The notes beneath the pieces were generated by a model. It saw only the letters and a program-made list of their open reading frames with translations. It had not been told where the DNA came from and ran no database searches. From contig JALFLK010000021.1 of assembly GCA_022774755.1 (NCBI GenBank), positions 1 through 64,000 of the forward strand: a stretch of 64,000 nt of DNA, read 5' to 3'. A program made the position numbers and the translations under genes. This document shows positions 52,123 to 61,862 of the stretch, piece by piece (within the stretch, counting starts at the first letter, position 1; every line of letters starts with the position of its first letter). Source of the DNA: a bacterium. GTDB lineage: Bacteria; Bacillota; Clostridia; Oscillospirales; Acutalibacteraceae.

Positions 52123-53301
52123 GTGAACGAATTGGAACTTAAATACGGTTGTAACCCTAATCAGAAACCCTCAAGAATTTTTATGAAAAACGGCAAAGAT
52201 TTACCCATTAAGGTTCTTAACGGCAAGCCGGGTTACATTAACTTTTTAGACGCTTTCAACAGCTTTCAGCTTGTAAAAGAACTTAATGAAGCAACGGGTC
52301 TTGTTGCCGCAGCTTCTTTTAAGCATGTAAGCCCTGCAGGTGCGGCAGTTGCAACAGAGCTTTCGGACACCCTGAAAAAGATTTATTTTGTTGACGATTT
52401 AGAGCTTTCACCCCTTGCCAGCGCATACGCAAAGGCAAGGGGAGCAGACAGAATGTCCTCCTACGGCGACTGGGCGGCTCTTTCGGATATTTGCGATGTT
52501 CAGACTGCAAATGTGCTTAAAAGAGAGGTTTCAGACGGCGTTATTGCTCCCGGTTATACCGACGAGGCGCTCGAAATTTTAAAAACCAAGAAAAAGGGCA
52601 ACTACAATATTGTTCAGATTGACCCCGATTATGTTCCCGAGAAAATTGAACACAAGGATGTTTACGGCGTAACCTTTGAGCAGGGAAGAAACAACCTGAA
52701 AATTGATAGGGACTTCCTGATGCAGAATATCGTTACCGACAACAAAAATCTCACAGAGGAAGCCAAAAACGATTTGCTGCTTGCCCTCATTACATTAAAA
52801 TATACACAGTCCAATTCTGTTTGCTACGCAAAAGACGGACAGGCTATCGGCGTTGGCGCAGGTCAGCAGTCGAGAATCCACTGCACCCGACTTGCAGGAA
52901 ATAAGGCTGATATTTGGTATTTAAGACAGCATCCGAAGGTTATGAACCTGCCTTTTGTGGATAATATCAGGCGTCCTGACCGTGACAATACTATTGACGT
53001 ATATATTTCCGACGACTATGAGGACGTTTTGGCTGACGGAGTATGGCAGCAGTTCTTTAAAACAAAGCCCGAGCCTCTTACAAGAGAAGAGAAGAAAGAA
53101 TGGATTAAAACTCTTTCGGGCGTTTCCTTAGGTTCTGATGCATTTTTTCCATTTGGAGATAATATTGAAAGAGCAAAGAGAAGCGGAGTGGAGTTTATCG
53201 CTCAGCCCGGCGGCTCAATTCGTGACGATAATGTAATTGAAACCTGCAACAAGTACAATATGACAATGTGCTTTACGGGAATCAGGCTTTTCCACCATTG
53301 A
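52123..53301 (+). CDS. Stand-alone AICAR transformylase
   Basis: This 392-residue protein matches the AICAR formyltransferase half of PurH (GCNPNQKPSRIF, FKHVSPAGAAVA, GVGAGQQSRIHCTRLA, DAFFPFGDNIERA, PGGSIRDDNVIE). It lacks the roughly 200-residue N-terminal MGS/IMP-cyclohydrolase domain. With the preceding PurO-like protein it would replace bifunctional PurH. It uses 10-formyl-THF. Ribosome site ACGGAGGC; 16 bases ahead of purD. Confidence 0.92.
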   Translation: MNELELKYGCNPNQKPSRIFMKNGKDLPIKVLNGKPGYINFLDAFNSFQLVKELNEATGLVAAASFKHVSPAGAAVATELSDTLKKIYFVDDLELSPLASAYAKARGADRMSSYGDWAALSDICDVQTANVLKREVSDGVIAPGYTDEALEILKTKKKGNYNIVQIDPDYVPEKIEHKDVYGVTFEQGRNNLKIDRDFLMQNIVTDNKNLTEEAKNDLLLALITLKYTQSNSVCYAKDGQAIGVGAGQQSRIHCTRLAGNKADIWYLRQHPKVMNLPFVDNIRRPDRDNTIDVYISDDYEDVLADGVWQQFFKTKPEPLTREEKKEWIKTLSGVSLGSDAFFPFGDNIERAKRSGVEFIAQPGGSIRDDNVIETCNKYNMTMCFTGIRLFHH

Positions 53302-53317
53302 TAACGAGGTTGATAAT

Positions 53318-54583
53318 ATGAATATTTTAATGATAGGCTCAGGCGGACGAGAGCATGCTTTAATTAAAAAACTTTTGGAAAGCCCGAAATGCACGAAGCT
53401 TTACTGTGCGCCCGGCAATGGCGGAATTTCAAGGGATGCGGAGATTGTAAACATTCCTGTTATGGATAAGGAAAAGATGGTTGAATTTGCCAAAAATAAT
53501 GCAATCGACCTTGTTTTTGTCGCTCCCGACGACCCTCTGGCAGACGGTATGATAGATGCCTTTGAGGATGCAGGCATCCGTGCGTTTGGTCCCAATAAAA
53601 ATGCCGCAATAATTGAGGCTTCAAAGGTGTTTTCAAAGGATTTAATGAAAAAGTATAATATTCCCACAGCTATGTACGAAACCTTTGATAATTCAAAGTC
53701 CGCCGTTGAATTTATTAAAATTAACGATACATATCCCATTGTAATCAAGGCGGACGGTCTTGCTTTGGGCAAAGGCGTTATTATTGCAGAAAATTTCAAA
53801 GAGGCTGAGGACGCTGTTAATTCCATTATGGAAGATAAAAAATTCGGTGAGTCGGGCAACCATATTGTCGTAGAAGAATTTTTAACCGGCCCCGAGGTTT
53901 CGGTTCTTGCGTTTACCGACGGCAAGTGCGTTAAGCCTATGGTCAGCTCAAAAGACCACAAGCGAGCTTACGATAACGATAAGGGCCTTAATACAGGCGG
54001 TATGGGTACGATAAGCCCCAATCCCTATTACACAGACGAAATAGCAAAAGAGTGTATGGATAAAATTTTTGTTCCAACTATTAAAGCTATGAATCAAGAG
54101 GGAAGAACCTTTAAGGGTTGTCTTTATTTCGGCTTAATGCTTACTCCGACAGGACCTAAGGTTATTGAATACAACGCTCGTTTCGGCGATCCCGAGGCAC
54201 AGGTTGTATTGCCAAGGCTTGACACGGATTTAGTTGATATTTGCCAGGCTGTAATTGATGAAAAGCTGTCGGATATTGACATAAAATGGAAAAAAGGCGC
54301 TGCAGCATGCGTGGTAATTGCCAGCGGAGGATATCCTGTTGATTACGAAAAGGGAAAAGAAATCAGCGGACTTGATGAGAACGGTCAGGTTGAGGGCACA
54401 ATCGTTTACCATGCAGGTACAAAGTACGAAAACGGTAAGTTTTACACTAACGGCGGCCGTGTGCTGGGCGTTACCGCCGTTGCAGATGATTTGGATTCTG
54501 CTCTTGAAAAAGCATACGGTGCTGTTTCAAAAATCAGCTTTGAAGATATGCATTACAGAACGGATATCGGCAGAACAAAATAA
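53318..54583 (+). CDS. purD: Phosphoribosylamine-glycine ligase (GAR synthetase)
   Basis: This 421-residue ATP-grasp enzyme joins phosphoribosylamine and glycine. Motifs: MIGSGGREHALIKKL, YPIVIKADGLALGKGVII, KDHKRAYDNDKGLNTGGMG and ARFGDPEAQVVLPRL. Last gene of the purine operon, followed by a terminator. purC, purB, purQSL and purK must be elsewhere. Confidence 0.96.
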   Translation: MNILMIGSGGREHALIKKLLESPKCTKLYCAPGNGGISRDAEIVNIPVMDKEKMVEFAKNNAIDLVFVAPDDPLADGMIDAFEDAGIRAFGPNKNAAIIEASKVFSKDLMKKYNIPTAMYETFDNSKSAVEFIKINDTYPIVIKADGLALGKGVIIAENFKEAEDAVNSIMEDKKFGESGNHIVVEEFLTGPEVSVLAFTDGKCVKPMVSSKDHKRAYDNDKGLNTGGMGTISPNPYYTDEIAKECMDKIFVPTIKAMNQEGRTFKGCLYFGLMLTPTGPKVIEYNARFGDPEAQVVLPRLDTDLVDICQAVIDEKLSDIDIKWKKGAAACVVIASGGYPVDYEKGKEISGLDENGQVEGTIVYHAGTKYENGKFYTNGGRVLGVTAVADDLDSALEKAYGAVSKISFEDMHYRTDIGRTK

Positions 54584-54612
54584 TCTGTGCTAGATCTTCT
54601 TTGCTAAATAAT

Positions 54613-54651
54613 TAAAGGCTTTATCAGGATTTCACCTGGTAAAGCCTTTTC
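54613..54651. terminator. Terminator of the purine operon
   Basis: Stem AAAGGCTTTATCAGG/CCTGGTAAAGCCTTT with TTTT. A runs on the other side let it also serve the convergent copA gene. Confidence 0.8.
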
Positions 54652-54692
54652 ATTATAATAGATTATCCCTTTTGTTTTCAGAGAACAGTTGG

Positions 54693-54899
54693 TTATTCCC
54701 TGATATCAACCAGTTCATATCCGGCGTCAGTAACTGCCTTTTTAATCGCTTCGTTGTCTGCTTCTCCGGTTATAGTTGCTGTTTTGTTTTCAAGGTCAAC
54801 GACCACAGAGCTAACACCCTCAATGCCGTTTAACGCTTTCTCAACAGAAGCTTTGCAGTGGTTACACATCATACCTTCAATAATTGCTTTTTTTATCAT
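54693..54899 (-). CDS. Possible internally initiated CopZ-like copper chaperone
   Basis: Inside copA, AAGGAGG (54911-54905) stands five bases before ATG 54899, in frame. The product would be 68 residues, MIKKAIIEGMMCNHCKASVE..., the size and motif of CopZ copper chaperones that deliver Cu(I) to CopA. This suggests a formerly separate copZ gene fused to copA by loss of the copA stop codon, which may still be made on its own. Expression is not shown. Confidence 0.45.
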   Translation of the reverse strand: MIKKAIIEGMMCNHCKASVEKALNGIEGVSSVVVDLENKTATITGEADNEAIKKAVTDAGYELVDIRE

Positions 54900-57218
54900 T
54901 TTTTCCTCCTTGTTTACGGCAACTGTGTCGTAATCTATATGTTTTTTATCAGCGGTTTTTTTAAATTTCGGCTTAAATTTCCTTAGCCTCAGCGCATTAG
55001 AAACAACGCAGATAGAACTAAGACTCATAGCTATTGTACCATACATTGGATTTAACTGCCAGCCTAAAATGTTATAAAACAAACCTGCGGCGGTTGGAAT
55101 ACAAACTACATTGTAGATAAGCGCCCAAAATAGGTTTTCTTTTATATTTCTCATAACTGCTTTACCAAGCAAAAGTGCCTTGGCAACATCGTTTAAATCT
55201 GATTTAATCAGCACAATATCGGCGGATTCTATGGCTATGTCAGTGCCTGCACCGACGGCAATTCCCACATCTGTGCTTACAAGGGCAGGGGCGTCGTTAA
55301 TGCCGTCGCCTACCATAGCCGTCTTGCCTTTTTCTTTGTATTCCCTTATGATTCTTTCTTTATCGGAGGGAAGAACCTGTGCGTATGCTTTAGCAATTCC
55401 TGACTGTTCCTGAATAGCCCTGGCAGTTTTTTCTGTATCGCCTGTGAGCATAACGGCTTCGATTCCCATTTCACGAAGATGCTCAACCGCCTCTTTGCTT
55501 GTTGCTTTTATTTTATCGGAAACTGCAATAATTCCCAAAACTCTGTTGTCATCAGAAAAAATCAGCGGAGTTTTTCCGCAGCTCGACAATTTGTCTGCTT
55601 CATTTGATATTGTATCAGTATTCACTCCAACGGCTTTTATATAGCTCAAATTGCCTGCGTATATAGCTTTTTCGTTTATTTCCCCGGAAATACCCTTGCC
55701 GGTAATTGATTTGAATTTGTCTGCTTTTTTAAGTTTTACTCCTTGACTTTCTGCGTATTCCACAACAGCAGTTGACAGAGGATGCTCAGAGAGTTTCTCC
55801 ACTGCGTAGGCGTATTCAAGAAGTTCCGATTCTGTGCAGTTTTCACAGGGTATAACGTCCGTCACTCCGGGCTTGCCCTCTGTAATAGTACCTGTTTTGT
55901 CCATAATAACGGTTTTAATACCGCTGAGAGTTTCAAGAGCAGAAGCGGATTTTACAAGAATACCCATTTGCGCCGCTTTGCCTGTACCAACCATAACAGC
56001 AGTGGGGGTAGCAAGGCCTAATGCACAGGGACAGGAGATAACCAGCACGCAAATTCCGAAATTCAGCGCAAAGGCAACTGTTGAGCCGGTAAAAAGCCAA
56101 ACGGCTGTTGTAGCAACTGCAATGAGAATAACCGCCGGTACAAAGTACTTCGCTACCTTGTCGGCAATTCTAGCAATAGGCGGCTTGCTTGCGGTTGCGT
56201 TTTCCACAAGCTGTATTATTTTTGAAAGGGTCGTTTCATTGCCGACATTTTCGGCTGTAATTTTAATATATCCGCTTGTAATAATTGTTCCGGAAATCAC
56301 CTTATCTCCGATAATCCTGTCAACAGGCGTGCTTTCGCCTGTGATTGCAGATTGGTCGGCAGAGCATTCGCCCGAGATAATTGCTCCGTCAACAGGCACG
56401 GTCATACCGTTTTTCACGATTACCGTGTCGCCCTGCTGTATTTTTTGGGCATCAATTTCATATTCCGTTCCGTCTTTTTCAATAATCGCTTTTTGCGGAG
56501 CAAGCTCCATAAGCATCTTAATTGCGCCCGAGGTTTTACTTTTGCTTTTAGCCTCAAGATATTTTCCAATGGTGATAAAGGTTAGTATCATACCCGCCGC
56601 TTCAAAGTAGTAATCTGGCATAAAGTGATGTGCGTCGTAGGGGATAGAGCCGACTATGTGAAGGTATGCTGTGTTGCCGAGATGATATAGGGAATAGAGA
56701 CTGTAAATTACAGATACTCCTGCGCCTATTGCAATCAGCGAATCCATATTTGGACTTAGTCTGATTAAAGCCCTAAATCCGTTTTTAAAGTATGAGCAGT
56801 TAAGTGACAAAATAGGAATAAGCAGAATGAACTGGGTAAGCCCCAAGGCGAAAATATTATTTTCAAACAAATTTATGCCGAACATATGGCTCATAGATAC
56901 AAACATAAGAGGAATCAGGAATACCACGGACCATATGAGTCTTTTCTTTTCTTTTATTGCTTCATCATCAGTTATTTGGCGTTTTTCATCGTTATCATCA
57001 CGATTACCGTGGACAGTCGCTTTGTATCCTATGCTGTCAATCTTTGATATAATTTCCCGGGGAGAGGTTTTTGTTTCATCAAAGCTTGCAATCATAGTGT
57101 TTGTAAGTAAATTAACCTCTGCATCAATTACACCGTCTATTCTTTCAACCGCTTGCTGAACTTTTGCACTGCAGGCAGAACAGGTCATTCCCTTTACATC
57201 AAATCTGATTTTTTTCAT
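54693..57218 (-). CDS. copA: Copper-translocating P-type ATPase with C-terminal CopZ-like domain
   Basis: This 841-residue P1B ATPase exports Cu(I). N-terminal HMA domain with GMTCSACS (10-17), eight membrane helices, CPC in ISCPCALG near 396, phosphorylation site DKTGT near 440 and GDGINDAPAL near 639. A second HMA domain (about 774-841, GMMCNHCKAS) is fused at the C-terminus after a lysine-rich linker, an unusual place. Within the linker, AAGGAGG followed by ATG (54899) would allow separate translation of that domain. An inverted repeat lies in the leader. Confidence 0.93.
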   Translation of the reverse strand: MKKIRFDVKGMTCSACSAKVQQAVERIDGVIDAEVNLLTNTMIASFDETKTSPREIISKIDSIGYKATVHGNRDDNDEKRQITDDEAIKEKKRLIWSVVFLIPLMFVSMSHMFGINLFENNIFALGLTQFILLIPILSLNCSYFKNGFRALIRLSPNMDSLIAIGAGVSVIYSLYSLYHLGNTAYLHIVGSIPYDAHHFMPDYYFEAAGMILTFITIGKYLEAKSKSKTSGAIKMLMELAPQKAIIEKDGTEYEIDAQKIQQGDTVIVKNGMTVPVDGAIISGECSADQSAITGESTPVDRIIGDKVISGTIITSGYIKITAENVGNETTLSKIIQLVENATASKPPIARIADKVAKYFVPAVILIAVATTAVWLFTGSTVAFALNFGICVLVISCPCALGLATPTAVMVGTGKAAQMGILVKSASALETLSGIKTVIMDKTGTITEGKPGVTDVIPCENCTESELLEYAYAVEKLSEHPLSTAVVEYAESQGVKLKKADKFKSITGKGISGEINEKAIYAGNLSYIKAVGVNTDTISNEADKLSSCGKTPLIFSDDNRVLGIIAVSDKIKATSKEAVEHLREMGIEAVMLTGDTEKTARAIQEQSGIAKAYAQVLPSDKERIIREYKEKGKTAMVGDGINDAPALVSTDVGIAVGAGTDIAIESADIVLIKSDLNDVAKALLLGKAVMRNIKENLFWALIYNVVCIPTAAGLFYNILGWQLNPMYGTIAMSLSSICVVSNALRLRKFKPKFKKTADKKHIDYDTVAVNKEEKMIKKAIIEGMMCNHCKASVEKALNGIEGVSSVVVDLENKTATITGEADNEAIKKAVTDAGYELVDIRE

Positions 57219-57234
57219 ATTTCCCTCCCAAAAG

Positions 57235-57288
57235 GATTAGCATTAACTAATCTATCTATAAATATATAACTAAATTATTTTTTGTCAA
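57235..57288 (-). promoter_or_regulatory. copA promoter and putative operator
   Basis: Minus strand TTGACA (57288-57283), 16-base spacer, TATATT (57266-57261), then the inverted repeat GATTAG-TTAATG-CTAATC (57252-57235) between promoter and ribosome site. It is a candidate copper-repressor site; no repressor gene is adjacent. Confidence 0.55.
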
Positions 57289-57370
57289 TATTATTTGTCA
57301 ATTATTAACTGAATATAGGTGTAATTAGAAAAAAACATATATGTATTATAACCCTCAATTTTTACAAAAT

Positions 57371-57405
57371 AAAAACAAGCGACTGCAAAAGATACAGCCG
57401 CTTGC
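57371..57405 (-). terminator. Terminator of spo0A
   Basis: On the minus strand, stem CAAGCGGCTG/CAGTCGCTTG followed by TTTTTATTTT. Confidence 0.75.
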
Positions 57406-57419
57406 ACAAATTTTTGGAT

Positions 57420-58187
57420 TTAGCTTGCGTTTTTAATTTCTAATCTCATTTTATCGGAAATCATAGCAATAAATTCACTGTTTGTAGGCTTGCCTCTGTC
57501 GTTGTGAATCGTATATCCGAAGTATGAGTTCAGTACTTCAACATCGCCTCTGTCCCAGGCAACCTCTATTGCGTGTCGTATAGCTCTTTCAACACGGGAA
57601 GAGGTGGTGTCGTACTTTTTAGCAACGGAAGGGTAAAGCTGTTTTGTTACTGCGTTAATAATTTCGGGCTTTTCAACCGACATAATAATGGAATCTCTGA
57701 GATAATGATAACCCTTAATATGGGCAGGAACGCCGATTTCATGCAAAATTTCGGTGACCTTAAGCTCAAGTCCGAAGGAGTCGATTTTTGCAGCTTGATT
57801 ATTAATTTCGGAGGGTTTATTTACCATAGCCGCGAATTTTTCTGCCAGTTCCTTAACGCTGTAAGGCTTCAGAACAAAATAGGACGCTCCTTTAGTCATA
57901 ACCTCTTTTTCAAGAACCGGACTGTGAAACGATGAAAAAACCACAAATATCGGTGCTTTTACGCAAGCCTGCTGAATATATCTCATAACGCCCGTTGCGT
58001 CCAAATGGGTCATAAACATATCCATCAGTACGATATCGGGTTTTTGCGAAATAATTTTTTGGCAAAGCGATTCACCGTCTCTTTCGCAAAAAGTAGGAAA
58101 GATATTAAATTCTTGTAATATCTTAATGCGGTTTTGCGAAAATTCTACTGAATCCTCTGTAATAATTAGATTGATTTTGTTATCCAT
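57420..58187 (-). CDS. spo0A: Sporulation transcription factor Spo0A
   Basis: This 255-residue response regulator is the master switch for sporulation entry. Receiver domain (residues about 5-125) with phospho-acceptor Asp in DIVLMDMFM and Lys in VLKPYS; C-terminal Spo0A DNA-binding domain (about 145-255; [42 protein letters not shown]). The usual IMPHLDG after the Asp reads [11 protein letters not shown] 58187 follows GGGGGA; the track TTG start adds five codons. It is downstream of spoIVB as in most spore formers. Confidence 0.96.
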   Translation of the reverse strand: MDNKINLIITEDSVEFSQNRIKILQEFNIFPTFCERDGESLCQKIISQKPDIVLMDMFMTHLDATGVMRYIQQACVKAPIFVVFSSFHSPVLEKEVMTKGASYFVLKPYSVKELAEKFAAMVNKPSEINNQAAKIDSFGLELKVTEILHEIGVPAHIKGYHYLRDSIIMSVEKPEIINAVTKQLYPSVAKKYDTTSSRVERAIRHAIEVAWDRGDVEVLNSYFGYTIHNDRGKPTNSEFIAMISDKMRLEIKNAS

Positions 58188-58215
58188 TGTAACATCCCCC
58201 AAATTTATTTTGTTG

Positions 58216-58310
58216 AAATAATACTACCATATAATCTCAAAAATGGCAATACTTTCCAATAATTTTTTTAATAAAATTTGGGAAAATATTTTTGCACAAA
58301 AAATCCGACA
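58216..58310 (-). promoter_or_regulatory. spo0A upstream region with a 0A-like box
   Basis: On the minus strand, TGTCGGA (58310-58304) is one base off the Spo0A box TGTCGAA. Downstream, TTGCCA with a 17-base spacer to TAGTAT resembles a sigma-A promoter. No convincing sigma-H promoter was seen. Autoregulation by Spo0A is plausible. Confidence 0.45.
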
Positions 58311-58334
58311 AACAAAATTCTACAATATATTGTG

Positions 58335-59357
58335 TTAATTACTAATGTTTGACACCATATTTTGAGCAAATACGCAATAGCCCTTTTCAGGGGTGTTTAC
58401 GAACACGTGATTAAGCACCCCTACAAGTTTGCCCTCTTGTGTTATGGGGCTTCCGCTCATACCCTGGACAATTCCGCCGGTTACATTTAGTAACCGATTA
58501 TCGGTGATTTTTATAACAAAATTTTTATTGGTGTTACAAGATTTGTCACCAATACTTTCTATTTCAACGCTGAAATCCTGAACCCCGGTATCGTCTATGG
58601 TTGTATGCAAAACAGCCTCGCCGCATTTTACCTCTTTAATGTCTGCAATCATTATTTTATCTTTTTGCGGTATAAAATTAACACATCCGAATATTCCTAA
58701 GGGAGTGTTTTCCTTAATACTTCCTATTTCATCTTTTTCAAAATATCCGTTTAAGCTTCCGGCAGTTCCCGGCATAGCCTTGTTTATTCCGTTAATCTTT
58801 GCCTTCACGGTAGTACCGCCCGATATTTCCATAAGCTGACCTGTGTCGCTGTCGCAGATGCCGTGGCCTAATGCAGCAAATTCTCCGTTATCGTTGTAAA
58901 AAGAAATTGTGCCTATGCCTGCACAACTGTCTCTTATCCAGGCGCCGATTTTATAAATTCCGTTTTTATCTTCTTTGGGAGTTACCGGAATTTCCACTGT
59001 GTCGCCGGATCTTAGAACAGTCATGGTGATTTCCTGCCCGTTTGAATGTGTGATTATATTTTCAAGCTGTTCGTTATTTTCTATAGAATAGCCATCTGCT
59101 TTAATTATATTGTCGTTTGTTTTAATTCCTGAGGATTTCGCAGGACAAACACTGCGGTTTTGGCACATAAAATCTTCAAATTTTACTACAACCGCGCCTT
59201 TTGTGAACATTTTTATTCCAAAGGATTCACCTCCCAGATAAACGCTGTCACCGCTATTGTTTTCTGATGCGCAGACATTGGTTACCATTGACGGAAATAA
59301 TAAAATAATCATTAAAAACCCAAGCATTGAAAATTTTAATTTATTAAATTTATTCAA
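58335..59357 (-). CDS. spoIVB: SpoIVB peptidase
   Basis: This 340-residue serine peptidase (family S55) is made in the forespore and signals activation of pro-sigma-K processing. It has an N-terminal signal anchor (about 8-28), a PDZ domain (SSGIKTNDNIIKADGYSI) and a catalytic domain with His in ALGHGI and Ser in QGMSGSPITQ. The start is TTG 59357 with AAGGTGAA upstream. Its target complex normally includes BofA, and a BofA-like gene lies at 45085. Confidence 0.95.
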   Translation of the reverse strand: MNKFNKLKFSMLGFLMIILLFPSMVTNVCASENNSGDSVYLGGESFGIKMFTKGAVVVKFEDFMCQNRSVCPAKSSGIKTNDNIIKADGYSIENNEQLENIITHSNGQEITMTVLRSGDTVEIPVTPKEDKNGIYKIGAWIRDSCAGIGTISFYNDNGEFAALGHGICDSDTGQLMEISGGTTVKAKINGINKAMPGTAGSLNGYFEKDEIGSIKENTPLGIFGCVNFIPQKDKIMIADIKEVKCGEAVLHTTIDDTGVQDFSVEIESIGDKSCNTNKNFVIKITDNRLLNVTGGIVQGMSGSPITQEGKLVGVLNHVFVNTPEKGYCVFAQNMVSNISN

Positions 59358-59515
59358 AAATTCACCTTCTTTCGGTTGCCACTATTATTTTGCGGAGTTT
59401 AGGTGTATAATATAGTGGTAATATATTTTTCTGTCTAATTTTGTTTGTGAATTGCATTTGATTTAAGACTTTATGATTTTTTTTCATTTATTTTACTCAT
59501 TTGTATGGAGGAAGT

Positions 59516-61858
59516 ATGGATAAGGAAAAAATTTTGCAAATGGGCTTAACATACCGGCAGGTCAGGGAAAGAATTGATTCCGGTAAGGTGAATGTTGACG
59601 CTACTGTACCCACAAAATCCGTTAAAAGAATTTGCTATGAAAATATCGTTACTCTGTTTAACATTATAAATATTATTTTGTTTGTGTTGCTAATCCTTGT
59701 TGGCTCATACAAAAATATGCTTTTTATGGGTGTAGTCGTTTGTAATACTGCAATCGGAATAATTCAGGAGATTCGCTCCAAACGCTCGGTAGATAAGCTT
59801 TCTATCCTTGTTTCTAAAAAAGTAACCGCCGTTCGTGAAGGTGATGAAACAAATATAGATGTTGAAGATATTGTTTTAGACGATATAATTTTGCTGAAAA
59901 GAGGTAGTCAGATTCCCTCGGACTGTGTAGTTGTTTCCGGCGAGTGCAATATAAATGAAAGCTTGCTGACCGGAGAATCCGATTTGATTTTAAAAAAATG
60001 CGGTGACCAACTTTATTCGGGCAGTTTCGTTTCTTCGGGAGAATGTTACGCAAGGGTAAACAGAGTGGGCAACGACAATTTTGCATCAAAGATTAACCGT
60101 GAAGCTAAATACATAAAAAAAGTAAATTCCGAAATTATGACAACCCTGAAAAAAATTATCAAGGTTTGTTCAATTATTATTTTCCCTGTGGGCGGTTTGC
60201 TGTTTTCCGCAAAATTCTTTTTCTTTAAAAACGGCCTTTACGATTCGGTTGTCAGCACAGTTGGCGCACTTATCGGAATGATTCCCGAGGGACTTGTGCT
60301 TTTAACAAGCTCCGTGCTTGCTGTATCGGTAATAAGGCTTTCAAGGAGCAAGGTGCTTGTTCAGGAGCTGTATTGCATAGAAACTCTTGCAAGGGTTGAT
60401 GTTCTGTGTCTTGATAAAACAGGAACAATTACCTGTGACGAGATGGAAGTGACAAAGGTTATTCCATTTGTTGACGATAATGAAAAGATTGAAATTGCGC
60501 TTTCGTCGGTTTCTAAGTATTCCGAGGATGATAATTCCACCATTAAGTCAATCAGAGAATATTGCAGGGATTTTAAAAGCATTAAGCCCCAATACTCAAT
60601 TCCTTTTTCCTCCGAGAAAAAATGGTCAGGCGCTGTTTTTGAAGATGGCTTTTCATATATAATAGGTGCGGCGGAGTTTATTTTAAAAGACAGAGAGCGG
60701 TTTGCTGACGTATTCAATACTATTTCGGCTGTTGATGAGCCTGTAAGAATTTTGCTTCTTGCCGGAATAGACAGTAAAATAAATGGAGATTTTGACAGTA
60801 ACGAGGTTAAGCCTCTTGCGCTTGTGCTTATTCGGGATAAAATCAGAAGCAATGCAAAACAAACCATCAGCTATTTTAGCGAGCAGGGAGTAAACCTTAA
60901 GGTTATTTCCGGTGACGGTGTAAATACCGTGTGCAATATAGCAAAAGAGGCGGGGATTCCCGGCGCCGAAAAAGCGGTTGACGCTACAACTCTTAAAACT
61001 GACGAAAGCATTGAAGACGCCTGCGATAAATATAATGTTTTCGGTCGTGTTACCCCTAATCAAAAGAAACAGCTAATACTTGCCCTTAAGAAAAAGGGAC
61101 ATACCGTTGCGATGACAGGTGACGGAGTGAATGATGTTCTTGCACTAAAAGAAGCAGACTGCTCCGTTGCAATGGCGGCAGGAAGCGAGGCCGCAAGGAA
61201 TGTATCACAACTTGTCCTTATAAATAACGATTTTTCTTCAATGCCCAAGGTTGTAGCCGAGGGACGGCGAACAATCAATAACATCCAGCGCAGTGCGTCA
61301 CTGTTTTTGGTTAAGACAATATATTCTATTGTGTTGGCAGTTATTTTTATATTCCTTAGCTCGTCTTATCCGTTCCAGCCTATACAGCTTTCGTTTTTGG
61401 GCGGACTTACGATAGGATTACCGTCATTTGTGCTTGCTCTTCAGCCTAATAAAGACAGAATAAAGGGCAGATTTTTTGTTAATGTAATTTCAAGGTCAAT
61501 TCCGGGAGCCTTGTGCACTATCGGCTCAATACTTGCCGTAACATTTATTGGCGGGTCTTTGGGCTTTTCGTCAGAAGAAGTTTCAACAATGGCTGTTTAT
61601 ATGACTGCTGTAATCGGTGTTATGATGGTAATAAGGCTTTCGATTCCGTATAACGGCTTACGAACAGCCTTGCTATGCGTTATAATCAGCGGTCTTTTAC
61701 TGGGATTTGTCCTTCTCGATAATCTTTTGTCCATTGTTCCGCTGGATGCTTTCCAATATATATTTTTGGGAATTCTGACCATTATATCGGTAGTGGTGTT
61801 TAATGTGCTTTATACGGTAATCGAAAAGAACGCTTTTGTTAAATACGGAAACAGGTGA
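59516..61858 (+). CDS. P-type cation-transporting ATPase (CtpE-like)
   Basis: This 780-residue HAD-type P-ATPase has an actuator TGES loop, membrane motif MIPEGLVLLTS, phosphorylation site DKTGT (near 300) and GDGVNDVLAL. It has about ten helices and no N-terminal metal domain. The PEGL motif and size fit the CtpE/calcium or manganese-type group rather than heavy-metal CPx ATPases; the ion is not settled. ATG 59516 follows GGAGGAAGT; the track start 59501 precedes this ribosome site. A small membrane protein gene follows five bases later. Confidence 0.88.
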   Translation: MDKEKILQMGLTYRQVRERIDSGKVNVDATVPTKSVKRICYENIVTLFNIINIILFVLLILVGSYKNMLFMGVVVCNTAIGIIQEIRSKRSVDKLSILVSKKVTAVREGDETNIDVEDIVLDDIILLKRGSQIPSDCVVVSGECNINESLLTGESDLILKKCGDQLYSGSFVSSGECYARVNRVGNDNFASKINREAKYIKKVNSEIMTTLKKIIKVCSIIIFPVGGLLFSAKFFFFKNGLYDSVVSTVGALIGMIPEGLVLLTSSVLAVSVIRLSRSKVLVQELYCIETLARVDVLCLDKTGTITCDEMEVTKVIPFVDDNEKIEIALSSVSKYSEDDNSTIKSIREYCRDFKSIKPQYSIPFSSEKKWSGAVFEDGFSYIIGAAEFILKDRERFADVFNTISAVDEPVRILLLAGIDSKINGDFDSNEVKPLALVLIRDKIRSNAKQTISYFSEQGVNLKVISGDGVNTVCNIAKEAGIPGAEKAVDATTLKTDESIEDACDKYNVFGRVTPNQKKQLILALKKKGHTVAMTGDGVNDVLALKEADCSVAMAAGSEAARNVSQLVLINNDFSSMPKVVAEGRRTINNIQRSASLFLVKTIYSIVLAVIFIFLSSSYPFQPIQLSFLGGLTIGLPSFVLALQPNKDRIKGRFFVNVISRSIPGALCTIGSILAVTFIGGSLGFSSEEVSTMAVYMTAVIGVMMVIRLSIPYNGLRTALLCVIISGLLLGFVLLDNLLSIVPLDAFQYIFLGILTIISVVVFNVLYTVIEKNAFVKYGNR

Positions 61859-61862
61859 TTTT

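Noticed and set aside
53401-53961. 186-residue ORF opposite purD
   Set aside because: Reverse-frame shadow of a conserved ATP-grasp enzyme.
55834-56610. 258-residue ORF opposite copA
   Set aside because: Antisense shadow; copA motifs on the minus strand explain the region fully.
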